64,000 nt of DNA from positions 2,046,001-2,110,000 of the forward strand of contig OZ244039.1 in NCBI GenBank assembly GCA_965215225.1. Reading direction: 5' to 3'. This document shows positions 21,183-32,563 of the stretch, piece by piece; position 1 is the stretch's first letter, and every line of letters begins with the position of its first letter. Made by a program: the position numbers and the translations under genes. Under the pieces are notes generated by a model. That model was not told the origin of the DNA. It did no database searches and worked only from the letters and a program-made list of their open reading frames with translations. Origin of the DNA: G965215225 sp965215225 (GTDB taxonomy: Bacteria > Pseudomonadota > Gammaproteobacteria > CBDBNL01 > JAAOII01).

Positions 21183-22050
21183 AAATAATTTCAAGAATAA
21201 CCTCGCGCATCTTAATGAAATCCGATTGAGACTTTATCTTGCGGGCATCTTTTATTTTCAAATACCTATGGCAAAAATCCAAATCGAATCTATGAGTAAT
21301 ACGCCCCGGACGAGGTGACATAACAATAATTTTGGTCGCCATGAATAGAGCCTCCTCAACACTATGGGTAATAAAAAATATTCGTTTGCGCGTCTTCTTC
21401 CAAATATCAAGTATTAGTTCTTGAGTGTTTTCACGGGTAAGCGCATCTAAGGCTCCCAAAGGCTCATCCATCAACAAAGTAGAAGGATCTGAAGTCAATG
21501 CTCGAGCAATACCAACCCTTTGCTGCATACCACCAGAAAGTTGATAAATCTTGTGTTTGGTAAATTCTCCTAAACCAACCAAGTCCAAATTACGTATGGA
21601 TATCTCCTCGCGCTCCTTAAAAGGCATCCCTTGTAATTTAAGCCCAAAGGCTACATTGTCGATAACATTCAACCAGGGCAAAAGGGCATGCTTTTGAAAA
21701 ACCACTCCTCTATCGCTTCCTGGCCCAGTAATAACACCTCTTTCTTGGTCACTAGTGGAATCACTATCAGAATCATCCTTAAGACCAAATACCACTCCCC
21801 TATCCTTACCAGGTCCTTCAATCTTCTCGTCAATGGATTCATTTCTATAACTGATAGAGCCTTCAGTAGGCTGTAAGAACCCAGCAAATAGATTAAGCAA
21901 AGTTGTCTTGCCACAACCAGAAGCGCCTATGGCAACGATAAACTCTTCGTCTTTTATTTCGAGATTAACATCTTGAAGAGCGTGAACATTTTTTGCTTCA
22001 TCTTTGCTCTTATAGATGTAATCAACCTTTTCGGCAACTAAAGAAGTCAT
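21160..22050 (-). CDS. tauB: Taurine ABC transporter ATPase with an internal tandem insert
   Basis: The 296-residue ATPase energises TauC. It has Walker A GASGCGKTT near residue 43, signature LSGGMQQRVGIARAL near residue 175 and Walker B LLMDEPLGALD near residue 196. TauB proteins are normally about 255-265 residues. The excess is a tandem insert at about residues 78-112, where the block GPGKDRGVVF is repeated as GPGSDRGVVF, with an acidic DDSDSDSTSD linker between, just before the Q-loop FQKHALLPW. Reading frame is kept. Confidence 0.88.
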   Translation of the reverse strand: MTSLVAEKVDYIYKSKDEAKNVHALQDVNLEIKDEEFIVAIGASGCGKTTLLNLFAGFLQPTEGSISYRNESIDEKIEGPGKDRGVVFGLKDDSDSDSTSDQERGVITGPGSDRGVVFQKHALLPWLNVIDNVAFGLKLQGMPFKEREEISIRNLDLVGLGEFTKHKIYQLSGGMQQRVGIARALTSDPSTLLMDEPLGALDALTRENTQELILDIWKKTRKRIFFITHSVEEALFMATKIIVMSPRPGRITHRFDLDFCHRYLKIKDARKIKSQSDFIKMREVILEIIYADEKTQ

Positions 22051-22054
22051 AAAT

Positions 22055-22084
22055 AAAAGGTGCCATAAAAAATGGCACCTTTTT
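22055..22084 (-). terminator. Intra-operon terminator between tauA and tauB
   Basis: A perfect 12-bp stem, AAAAGGTGCCAT and ATGGCACCTTTT, with an AAAAA loop and a T run on either strand. It lies between the tauA stop and the tauB start. Such a hairpin would keep TauA (the binding protein) more abundant than TauBC. Confidence 0.82.
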
Positions 22085-22095
22085 CAACAGTGTTT

Positions 22096-23100
22096 TTATC
22101 TAGCTGCTGCTGCAACAAATTTACTATTCACAAAAGAAGAATAGCTTGATGGAGTTGCATCCACCTGCTTTTGCTCCTTAAGGAATTCGGCAGTGAACTT
22201 CAATGCACGAGCCACACCACCATTTTCACCCCCACCTAACCATCTAGACGTAGCCTGCTCAGCTGCGGAAGGGAACTCATAGAGTGCCAAAGTGCCCGCT
22301 ACCTGATTAGCTTGCCCACCGGCAAGGTCAGCAAGTTTCTGCGCATTTGAAGGATTGCTATTCCATCCTGATGGATTCTCACGATAGGCAGCTGTGCTCT
22401 CATCTAAAATCTTAGTGAACTCAGTCATGAACTGGTCATTCTGAGCAGCAAAATTTCTATTGACAACCGTCCCATCAAATGTAGCCTTACCCCAGGTGCT
22501 CAACTGACCAGATGTAACCAATACCTTACCATTCTTCTTGATCTCAGCAAGAGCCGGATCCCAGACAAAGGCCGCATCTATATCGCCCCTTCTCCAAGCA
22601 GCCGCAATTTGAGGCGGTTGAAGATTACGTAACCTCACTTCATTTGGCTGAATGCCAAATTGCTCTAAAGCAAAAAGAACATGAAAATGGGTTGTAGACA
22701 CGAAAGGAACTGCAATACTCTTGCCTTTCAGATCCTGAGGAGCAATGATGCCTGAACCATCACGGACAACTAAGGCTTCAGCAGAAGCAATGTCTTCCAT
22801 GACCCAGAACACCTGAATAGGCAAACCGCGAGCAATACCTGCCGCAATAGGACTAGAACCTGCCATGGCTATATGAACATCACCAGATGCCATAGCATTT
22901 ATGACAGCACCACCTGAATCAAATTTGCGCCAATTAATCTTGTAGCCGGTCCTTTTTTCAAAGACACCGTCCTTAATAGCTACCTTCCAGGGGTTGAGAA
23001 CACCTTGGTATCCAACTGTAACCTCTTGAGCCCATATGCTTGATACATAGAGCAAAGAGAGAACTGCGGCCAAGGCAATATTTTTTATGAGTTTAAGCAT
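22096..23100 (-). CDS. tauA: Taurine-binding periplasmic protein
   Basis: The 334-residue solute-binding protein has a signal peptide ending in SSIWAQE and the NMT1/TauA-type fold: VTVGYQGVLNPWKVAIKDGVFE, KFDSGGAVINAMASGDVHIAMAGSSPIA and LKGKSIAVPFVSTTHFH, the last two being ligand-site loops of TauA. It comes first in the leftward tauABC operon. tauD, the taurine dioxygenase, is not here; the fate of the imported sulfonate is not shown in this window. Confidence 0.9.
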   Translation of the reverse strand: MLKLIKNIALAAVLSLLYVSSIWAQEVTVGYQGVLNPWKVAIKDGVFEKRTGYKINWRKFDSGGAVINAMASGDVHIAMAGSSPIAAGIARGLPIQVFWVMEDIASAEALVVRDGSGIIAPQDLKGKSIAVPFVSTTHFHVLFALEQFGIQPNEVRLRNLQPPQIAAAWRRGDIDAAFVWDPALAEIKKNGKVLVTSGQLSTWGKATFDGTVVNRNFAAQNDQFMTEFTKILDESTAAYRENPSGWNSNPSNAQKLADLAGGQANQVAGTLALYEFPSAAEQATSRWLGGGENGGVARALKFTAEFLKEQKQVDATPSSYSSFVNSKFVAAAAR

Positions 23101-23143
23101 AAGACTTTCCTCTTTTAATAATTAAAAAAACAATTAGCCAGTG

Positions 23144-23173
23144 ATTATACAATAAATTTCTCTGTTTTAACAA
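23144..23173 (-). promoter_or_regulatory. tauA promoter
   Basis: On the minus strand TTGTTA (23168-23173) and TATAAT (23144-23149) are spaced 18 bp, about 45 bases before the tauA start, with AGAGGAAAG as ribosome site. The surrounding 70 bp closely resembles the region upstream of the first Mrr gene at 24.42-24.49 kb. The rest of 23174-23444 is AT-rich and shows no gene. Confidence 0.6.
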
Positions 23174-23444
23174 AAAAATAATTTTTTTTAGGGTTTTTGT
23201 AACAAAAATAAAAGACATAATCTCAATCTAGATTCTGAATCTAAGTGAAAAGATAAGGGATCTAAGGGAAGAATTTCTAAAGGAAGAACTTAAGGGAATA
23301 ATTAAGGATGCGGCTTTGAGATAAAAATTCAAATTATGATAAAAAAATGAGACATTCATTATGCTACTTTGATTATGCTATCTTTGATAAAGAGAAGCAG
23401 ACAGAGGGGAACAAAGGGGAAAAAGCAAAAAGCGAATAGGCTCT

Positions 23445-24419
23445 TTACAAATTGTTAAAAAAACTTGCATCAAACTTATAGGTCTTTTTAATGCTTGCAA
23501 CCGAATAGCCCAGCTCATGTCTTTGCAAAAGTTCTATCAACCTATGACCGTTAATACACTCTATCCCTAAGCCAGAAGCCGTTTCCCTTGCATCTCTGGT
23601 AAAGTCGGATGTGGTAATAAACACTGCCTTTTCTGCAGTGGACTCCATCACCATGGCTCCCCTTAGACTCATAACCTGCTCCTTTGTAATTTTGCTGCCT
23701 TGCCCCCATTTCTTTGCCTGAAAAATAACCTTAAACCTCACCAAGTTAAAAGTCAAAAAGCCGAACCCATCTATCCCGTCATCCTTGCTCCTTTTAGTTA
23801 CTTCAACATCTTTATAGTCCATGGCTTCAAAAAGCTTAGCACATAGTCTTTCAAATGCCAAAGGATCTATTTCTCTGATCTTTTCTAGCTGTTCTTCTTT
23901 TTCTAGCTGTTCCTCTTTTTCTTGCTGTTCTTCTCTTTCTTGTTCTTCGCTAGTTTCTTCATCATCTAGCATCTCCCCTTCCCCTTCATCTAACCGCTGA
24001 TTGTCCCTTTTTTCTTTTTTTTCTTTACTCTTCTTTTTCCCTACTTCACCAGCAAGCTTAGCGACTTCTCGTCTAAATTCATCTAACCTATTCTTATCAC
24101 ACTCAATTAAATCGGAGATCTTATCCTTACCCTTCTGAGATAGACCCCACACATGTTTTGATACCTTTTCCAGATAATCAGCATGAGTGAGGGTTAATCT
24201 AGCGAAACGAACTCTGGTGAGAAAAACAAGGTCTCCACTTGTCTCATAAACTCTACTCAGCTGTTCGTCACTTAGCTTAAACCATTCACTCAGCTCCTCC
24301 ACACAAGCCGGAACCGTGGCCGAACCACCCAAGCGATGAAAAACCAATAACAGATACGGGCAAATATTCCTCGTGTTCGGCATATCCTTAGTAAAGGAAC
24401 CAATCTCTTCTTTTGCCAT
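23445..24419 (-). CDS. Mrr-type restriction endonuclease, single N-terminal domain
   Basis: A 324-residue protein with an N-terminal winged-helix domain of the Mrr_N kind (YLLLVFHRLGGSA to WGLSQKGKDKI, about residues 20-100). Then comes a Lys/Glu-rich linker with EEQLEKEEQLEK repeats (about 130-180) and a C-terminal PD-(D/E)xK domain: FERLCAKLFEAMDYKDVEVT, DDGIDGFG (Asp) and FQAKKWG (catalytic Gln-x-Lys). Mrr proteins cut methylated DNA as type IV enzymes; no methyltransferase is nearby. It is paired with a longer homologue 119 bp upstream. Confidence 0.82.
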   Translation of the reverse strand: MAKEEIGSFTKDMPNTRNICPYLLLVFHRLGGSATVPACVEELSEWFKLSDEQLSRVYETSGDLVFLTRVRFARLTLTHADYLEKVSKHVWGLSQKGKDKISDLIECDKNRLDEFRREVAKLAGEVGKKKSKEKKEKRDNQRLDEGEGEMLDDEETSEEQEREEQQEKEEQLEKEEQLEKIREIDPLAFERLCAKLFEAMDYKDVEVTKRSKDDGIDGFGFLTFNLVRFKVIFQAKKWGQGSKITKEQVMSLRGAMVMESTAEKAVFITTSDFTRDARETASGLGIECINGHRLIELLQRHELGYSVASIKKTYKFDASFFNNL

Positions 24420-24452
24420 AAATCTTGATAATTAAAAAACGATTAGCCAATG

Positions 24453-24481
24453 ATTATATAACGAATTCTTTGGTTCAGCAA
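24453..24481 (-). promoter_or_regulatory. Promoter of the first Mrr gene, copy of the tauA promoter region
   Basis: Minus strand TTGCTG (24476-24481), 17-bp spacer, TATAAT (24453-24458), 34 bases before the start. The segment from 24428 to about 24490 matches the tauA upstream region in AATTAAAAAA, GATTAGCCA and TGATTATA blocks, so the two promoters share ancestry. Confidence 0.55.
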
Positions 24482-24538
24482 AAAATAATTGTTCTTGATA
24501 GTTCATCACCTAGTCCAGATCTCTCGCCCTATAGATTG

Positions 24539-26416
24539 TCATACATTGTCAAAAAACTCTTCATTGAATTTATATTCTGTTGTGACTATCTTTCTGTTAG
24601 ATGTATATTCTGTAGCGACACTTTCTCTTGAATAGCCCAGCTCATGTTTCTTCAAAAGTTTTATCAACTTGTCTCCATTTATACAATCTATTCCTAATTT
24701 GCGAGCGGTGCTTCTGCCATCCCTAGTAAAGTCAGATGTGGTGATAAAAACCGCTTTTTCTGCTCCATCTTCGTTCATTGCCCCATGCAATTTCTGTATT
24801 TTGTCCGAGCTGATATTACTAGCTTCTTGGTATCTCTTCGCCTGAAAAACCACCTTAAATCCAACTAGACCAAAAGAGAAAAAGCCAAAGCCATCAATTC
24901 CATGATCGCCAGTCTGTTTTGTTTCAATAGCATCTTCATAACCCACAGCCTCAAAAAGTTTCTTACATAGTCTTTCAAAGGCGAACGGATCCATTGCACG
25001 GATTTTATTCAGCTGCCTTTCTTGTTCTTGTTTCTCTTGTTGCTCTTGTTCTGCTTGCTCCTCCTCCCTATCAGCCTCTTCATCACCTACCATTTCTTCA
25101 ACGGCTTCTTCCCGGTTGGATATCCTTCTCTTGACCTCTTCTGCTGTCAGCCGAGCTGCTTCCTTTCTAAAATTATCTAGTGATTCTTCATCCTGATTAG
25201 AAAGCCACTCAGTCAAATCAGGAATCTTTTCTTTGCCTTGTCGTGATAGGGACCAGCTACCGCCAGAAGATTTCAAATAGCCAGCAAAAGAAAGGTCAAA
25301 CTTCGACCAGCCGACTCTATTAGGTAACCTAGGATTTCCCTTTTCAGAGACCTCTTTAATTAACTCATCATTTGGATCAAGCCACTCAATCACTTTATCT
25401 ACTACAGCTTCGCGTCTGGCCGAGCCACCCAGCTCATGCAACGCCAATAGTAAATAAGGATAGATGAACTGTTTAGTCGGCACAACTTTTAAAGGTGGTG
25501 TTGGTCCTTTTGTCATCAGAATAGTCTTCTCACCAGTTTCTTCACCAGCTACCATCCTTTCACCAGCGCTTGCCCGGTTATATCTCCTTCTCCTGGTCTC
25601 TTGTTTTGTAAGTCGAGATACTTCCTTTCTAAAATTATCTAGTGATTCTTTATCCCGGTTAGAAAGCCAACCAATCAAATCAGGGACATTTTCTCTGCCT
25701 TGCTGTGATAGGGACCAGATACCATCCGAAGTTTGCGTATATCCAGCAAATGAAAGGCTAAGCTTCGACCACTCGACTCTATCAGATAACTTAGGATCTC
25801 CCTTGTCAGTGACCTCTTTAATTAAGTCACCATTTGGATCAAGCCTCTCAATCACCTTATTTATTACATCTTTCCTTCTACCTGAACCACCCAACTCATG
25901 TAACACCAATAGCAAATAGGGATGGATGAACTGTTTAGTCGGCAAATCTGTAAAAGGTGGCATTGGTTCTTGTGTCATTAGAACAGTATTCTCTTCTTCA
26001 ATAGCCTCTTCCCGGTTAGTTCTCCTTCTCCTGCTCTCTTCTTTTGTAAGTCGAGATACTTCCTTTCTAAAATTATCTAGTGATTCTTTATCCCGGTCAG
26101 AAAGCCACCTATTCAAGTCAGGAATCTTTTCGCTACCTTGCTGTGATAGGGACCAGTTACCATCCGAAGTTTGCGTATATCCAGCAAGTGAAAGGTTAAG
26201 TTGCGACCATTCAACTCTAGTAGGTAACTTAAGATCTCCCTTTTCAGTGACCTCTTTAATTAAATCATCATTTGGATCAAGCCTCTCTATTACTTTATTT
26301 ATTACATCTTTCCTTCTGGCTGAGCCACCCAACTCATGTAACGCCAATAGTAAATAAGGATAAATGAACTGTTTTGTCGGCACAGCCGTAAAAGGTGGTA
26401 TTGGTTCTTGTGTCAT
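24539..26416 (-). CDS. Mrr-type endonuclease with three tandem N-terminal domains
   Basis: A 625-residue protein. Three near-identical units of about 145-155 residues (starting at residues 1, about 147 and about 300) each run from MTQEPIPPF or MTKGPTPPL through PTKQFIYPYLLLALHELGGS, WSLSQQG and LDNFRKEVSRLT. Each resembles the single Mrr_N winged-helix domain of the neighbouring gene. After a Glu/Gln-rich linker comes one catalytic domain with FERLCKKLFEAVGY, DHGIDGFG and FQAKRY. Units begin with Met, so duplication began at the start codon. A methylated-DNA nuclease with extra recognition domains is the likely role. Confidence 0.82.
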   Translation of the reverse strand: MTQEPIPPFTAVPTKQFIYPYLLLALHELGGSARRKDVINKVIERLDPNDDLIKEVTEKGDLKLPTRVEWSQLNLSLAGYTQTSDGNWSLSQQGSEKIPDLNRWLSDRDKESLDNFRKEVSRLTKEESRRRRTNREEAIEEENTVLMTQEPMPPFTDLPTKQFIHPYLLLVLHELGGSGRRKDVINKVIERLDPNGDLIKEVTDKGDPKLSDRVEWSKLSLSFAGYTQTSDGIWSLSQQGRENVPDLIGWLSNRDKESLDNFRKEVSRLTKQETRRRRYNRASAGERMVAGEETGEKTILMTKGPTPPLKVVPTKQFIYPYLLLALHELGGSARREAVVDKVIEWLDPNDELIKEVSEKGNPRLPNRVGWSKFDLSFAGYLKSSGGSWSLSRQGKEKIPDLTEWLSNQDEESLDNFRKEAARLTAEEVKRRISNREEAVEEMVGDEEADREEEQAEQEQQEKQEQERQLNKIRAMDPFAFERLCKKLFEAVGYEDAIETKQTGDHGIDGFGFFSFGLVGFKVVFQAKRYQEASNISSDKIQKLHGAMNEDGAEKAVFITTSDFTRDGRSTARKLGIDCINGDKLIKLLKKHELGYSRESVATEYTSNRKIVTTEYKFNEEFFDNV

Positions 26417-26689
26417 CAGAATAGTATTGTTATAAGTTTAATTAAAAAATATATGGAAGTGATTATTATATGGAGATAGGTTATATAAGTAAAAAATCAG
26501 ATAAAAAATTTCATCTCTTATATAGCTTATATAGCTATAGTTATAACTATAACCCTATGAGATTAGAATAAAAAGAAGGAAAGCGATAAACCCTTATTAC
26601 TGCTATTACTGCATTACAGCATTATGGTATTACGATAATCCCGTAACAAGTCTATCCTTTTTGCGCGTCTGCTAAACAAATGCTCGTCG
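26417..26689. other. AT-rich gap between the 23S gene and the Mrr gene
   Basis: No gene, 5S rRNA or tRNA is visible here. It contains a 14-bp palindrome-like TATAGTTATAACTATA at about 26533-26548, a run of imperfect ATTAC/TGC repeats (26597-26645) and the sequence that pairs with the 23S 5' flank. A TATAATAATCAC block near 26462-26475 on the minus strand is a possible promoter for the long Mrr gene. Confidence 0.5.
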
Positions 26690-29620
<2,931 letters not shown>

Positions 29621-30049
29621 AACGCCGAACACTTAGCAGCTAAACAGATTCGTTTAGCTACCAAAGACGCTAAAGGATTCAAAGAAATTTGGTTTTAATC
29701 GCTTTCCATTCAATTTTTAAACAGCAAAGAGTATTAGAACTCCTATAGAATACTCATTATATGGAAAAAATAATAACCAACTGGTATTTTTCAATGTTTT
29801 TTTCACTATTTTTATAATAATTTTGTCAAATTCCTATCAACGTGCTATGATTTCTATATAAAACTGCATTATCCAAATGAAAATGCTATGAGAAAGCTTT
29901 GATTAATTAAGGGAGTTTATGAATTTGTAGAAGATTGCATATAATTTCCCTAAATTTTTTCACTTAAATGCATTTTTTTTCTCTTTTTTAGGCCTATTTC
30001 GCCTTTCTTGTATAATCACTTCCATGACATTAATTAATCAAAGCTTTCT
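29621..30049. promoter_or_regulatory. Upstream region of the orphan 23S gene with candidate promoter
   Basis: On the minus strand a perfect TATAAT (29756-29761) lies about 140 bases before the 23S 5' end, with a poor CAGTTG 16 bp upstream (29778-29783). A second possible -35, TTGACA, lies near 29823. The rest to 30049 is AT-rich and has no gene; it also must hold the promoter of the rightward gene at 30050. Confidence 0.4.
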
Positions 30050-30871
30050 ATGAATATTCTTATCAATTATACTAATTATCGACTACGGAACTATCGCGGC
30101 TATAGCAGAATCTTCGCAGCCGACATAGGTAAATTTGATAAAGTAATCGAATATGGTCCTGCCGATATAGATGACCATTTCTACCGCAAAAACAAACATA
30201 TACTCAAACAATCCACAGGAGCAGGCTATTGGTTATGGAAACCCTATATTATTAAGAAAACCTTAAATCAAATGAGCAAGAATGATATTTTGTTCTACTG
30301 CGATATAGGTGTCATCCTCATCAAACCAATAAGGCCTTTAGTAAGCCTATTTGACAAGCTAGATCAAGATGTGCTCCCTACTAGTTTACCCCCTCAATTT
30401 GTTGAAAAGCACTGGACTAAAAGGGATACCTTCATAATGATGAATTGTGACAAACCAAAATATACTGACACCCCTCAGATTCAAGCCAGTTATAGCTTGT
30501 GGAAAAAAACACCTTTTTCTATTAAGCTAGTTGACGAGTGGCTGCATTATGCTCAAGACAAGCACATGATCACTGATACACCAAGTAAAATGCCTAACTA
30601 TGAAGGTTTCAGAATGCACCGCCACGACCAAAGTATCTTCAGTTTGCTTATAAAAAAATACGAAATAGATACCTATGATCTTTTTGCCAAAATCGACAAG
30701 TCCCCATCTTCTCCTTCTACCGTCCCCCGACATGCTATTCATCTTCGACCCCCTAAGCAAACATTTCATTCATTGATGCTTCTATATCTAATAGAAAGAT
30801 TTAGACTAAATGAGCAAAAAATCCGTTTTTGGATAAAAAGTATCCGATCCCGTTCTAAATCTAGCAAATAA
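30050..30871 (+). CDS. Glycosyltransferase-like protein with GYWLWKP motif
   Basis: A 273-residue protein of a bacterial family whose members carry GAGYWLWKPYIIKKTL followed by an acidic strand, here ILFYCDIGVILI (about residues 82-95), which resembles a nucleotide-sugar binding YxDxG site. Later HRHDQSIFSLL (about residue 195) and HLRPPKQ are also typical. Family and function are recalled from motif pattern only; the sugar is unknown. It lacks a signal peptide. It is followed after 24 bp by the methyltransferase-like gene, probably in one operon through queA. Confidence 0.55.
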   Translation: MNILINYTNYRLRNYRGYSRIFAADIGKFDKVIEYGPADIDDHFYRKNKHILKQSTGAGYWLWKPYIIKKTLNQMSKNDILFYCDIGVILIKPIRPLVSLFDKLDQDVLPTSLPPQFVEKHWTKRDTFIMMNCDKPKYTDTPQIQASYSLWKKTPFSIKLVDEWLHYAQDKHMITDTPSKMPNYEGFRMHRHDQSIFSLLIKKYEIDTYDLFAKIDKSPSSPSTVPRHAIHLRPPKQTFHSLMLLYLIERFRLNEQKIRFWIKSIRSRSKSSK

Positions 30872-30895
30872 GAAAACCCATTACAATCATTCCGT

Positions 30896-31489
30896 ATGAT
30901 AATTTCTCGCATTCCTTTACGTAGATTACAAGCAAGCCTTGTGATTATCCTCCTACTAGGATTTATCTCCATCAGCGAGTCCCTCCTTGAAGATAGGCAA
31001 GCCCTACCCACCATAGGAGCTGGGCTCATCGCTTTTTGCGTTCTCATGCGGACGCTAAGCAGTATTTACATAGCCAGCTATAAGAATGTGCATCTTGTGA
31101 CTCGCGGACCCTATTCTCTTTCTCGCAATCCCCTTTATCTATGCTGGGTATGTGGGGCAGTAGGAATAGGTCTTGCTCTTCATAGTATCTTGCTAGCAAT
31201 TCTCCTAGGAGTCGTTATCTTCTTGATTTACAACAAAGCCATCTTATTAGAGGAAGAACGCCTCGCGCGCCTTTTCCCTGAGGAATTTAATGAATATGCA
31301 CAGAGAACGCCCCGTTGGTTCGGCATAAATCAGTCATTTAATTTTCGCCTAGCCAACAAACCCTCACTAAAACATTCTCTCAAATCCTTCTTTGAAGGGG
31401 CTAGTCTTTTTCTAATCTATCCCTTTAAGTTCATCATAAAGATAGCGCAAACCAATGGCGACCTACCAATACTATTGTTCTATTTTTAA
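30896..31489 (+). CDS. Isoprenylcysteine/phospholipid methyltransferase-like membrane protein
   Basis: The 197-residue protein has about four hydrophobic segments and the block GPYSLSRNPLYLCWV (about residues 73-87), followed by EEERLARLFPEEFNEYAQRTPRWF (about 118-140), split here as EEERLARLFPEE and YAQRTPRWF. This R-x-P-x-Y and E-E pattern is that of the ICMT/PEMT superfamily, which binds SAM at the membrane face. The substrate is unknown. A hydrophobic C-terminal segment of about 30 residues follows. queA starts 4 bp after its stop. Confidence 0.65.
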   Translation: MIISRIPLRRLQASLVIILLLGFISISESLLEDRQALPTIGAGLIAFCVLMRTLSSIYIASYKNVHLVTRGPYSLSRNPLYLCWVCGAVGIGLALHSILLAILLGVVIFLIYNKAILLEEERLARLFPEEFNEYAQRTPRWFGINQSFNFRLANKPSLKHSLKSFFEGASLFLIYPFKFIIKIAQTNGDLPILLFYF

Positions 31490-31492
31490 CAA

Positions 31493-32563
31493 GTGATAGG
31501 TTCATCCTCTGAAACAAACTTAAAGCTACTCTCCCAATATGATTATCACCTCCCTGCTGAGCTGATTGCCCAGCAGCCATCAAGTCATAGAACTGATGCG
31601 CGCCTATTGGATCTAAGCGGCAATAAATGCGAAGATACTTATATTAGCGACCTGCCAAGATTACTGCGCAAAGGAGATGTGATGGTGTTCAATAATACCA
31701 AGGTTCTGCCTATGCGCCTACTAGGAACCAAGGAAACCGGCGGCAGGGTCGAAGTGCTCATTAGCCGCATCATTAATGACTACCAAGCAGAAGCGTTGAT
31801 AGGCTCTTCCCGTCCCCCCACCCTAAACAGCCATATCCTTATTGCCAACTCCCATAATAGCAAGGCAACTAAGCTAAGAGTCATAGCAAAAACAGCCCAC
31901 TCCTATCTGATTGAAAGCCAAGATAGAACCAGCCTAGTGAAAATTTGTCACCTTTATGGCACCCTGCCTCTTCCTCCCTATATTCATCGGTCTCCTCAAG
32001 CGGCCGACAGGCTGAGATACCAAACGATTTTCGCCACTAAGGAAGGTTCAGCAGCCGCACCTACTGCTGGTCTCCACTTCACCGAACAGCTAATCAACCA
32101 AATAAAGGCCATGGGAGTAAAAATTATCCAGCTGACTCTTCATATAGGACTTGCCACTTTTGCCCCCATCCGAGTCGATGAGATCACCAAACATAGGATC
32201 CACCCAGAATGGTGTCATCTTAATGCCGCCGCCGCCAAAACCTTAAATGATGCCAAGGAGCTCAACCATCGCATCATCTCAGTAGGCACTACCAGCCTCC
32301 GAACCTTAGAGACAGCCTATAGGAACAAGAAATTTATAGCCTATAAGGGAGAAACCTCACTTTTCATCCATCCCCAAAGCCAACCAGTTGAATCGGTAGA
32401 TCTGCTTCTAACCAATTTCCACTCGCCTCGTTCCAGCCTATTGTTATTAGTTTGCGCTTTTGGTGGCTACAATCGGATTATGCAAGCCTACAAACACGCG
32501 GTTGACAAAAAATACCGCTTCTTTTCTTATGGCGATGCTATGTTAGTGGAGAGAGAGCTTTAG
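31493..32563 (+). CDS. queA: tRNA queuosine S-adenosylmethionine ribosyltransferase-isomerase
   Basis: QueA transfers the ribosyl part of SAM to preQ1 in tRNA to give epoxyqueuosine. The 356-residue sequence has LPAELIAQQPSSHRTDARLL at the N terminus, GDVMVFNNTKVLPMRL, PLPPYIHR (about 160), GSAAAPTAGLHFT (about 190) and HIGLATFAPI, plus TNFHSPRSSLLLLV near the C terminus, all QueA hallmarks. The start is GTG; no other in-frame start precedes the LLSQYDYHLP core. It ends convergently with xseA, overlapping by 4 bp. Other queuosine genes are not here. Confidence 0.95.
   Translation: MIGSSSETNLKLLSQYDYHLPAELIAQQPSSHRTDARLLDLSGNKCEDTYISDLPRLLRKGDVMVFNNTKVLPMRLLGTKETGGRVEVLISRIINDYQAEALIGSSRPPTLNSHILIANSHNSKATKLRVIAKTAHSYLIESQDRTSLVKICHLYGTLPLPPYIHRSPQAADRLRYQTIFATKEGSAAAPTAGLHFTEQLINQIKAMGVKIIQLTLHIGLATFAPIRVDEITKHRIHPEWCHLNAAAAKTLNDAKELNHRIISVGTTSLRTLETAYRNKKFIAYKGETSLFIHPQSQPVESVDLLLTNFHSPRSSLLLLVCAFGGYNRIMQAYKHAVDKKYRFFSYGDAMLVEREL

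Noticed and set aside
25464..26357. Two long rightward frames antisense to the triple-domain Mrr gene.
   Set aside because: They repeat in step with the domain duplication and are the complement of a well-supported coding frame.
26417..26689. A 5S rRNA or tRNA downstream of 23S.
   Set aside because: No 5S core motifs (such as CGAACTC loops) or cloverleaf could be found in this AT-rich gap.
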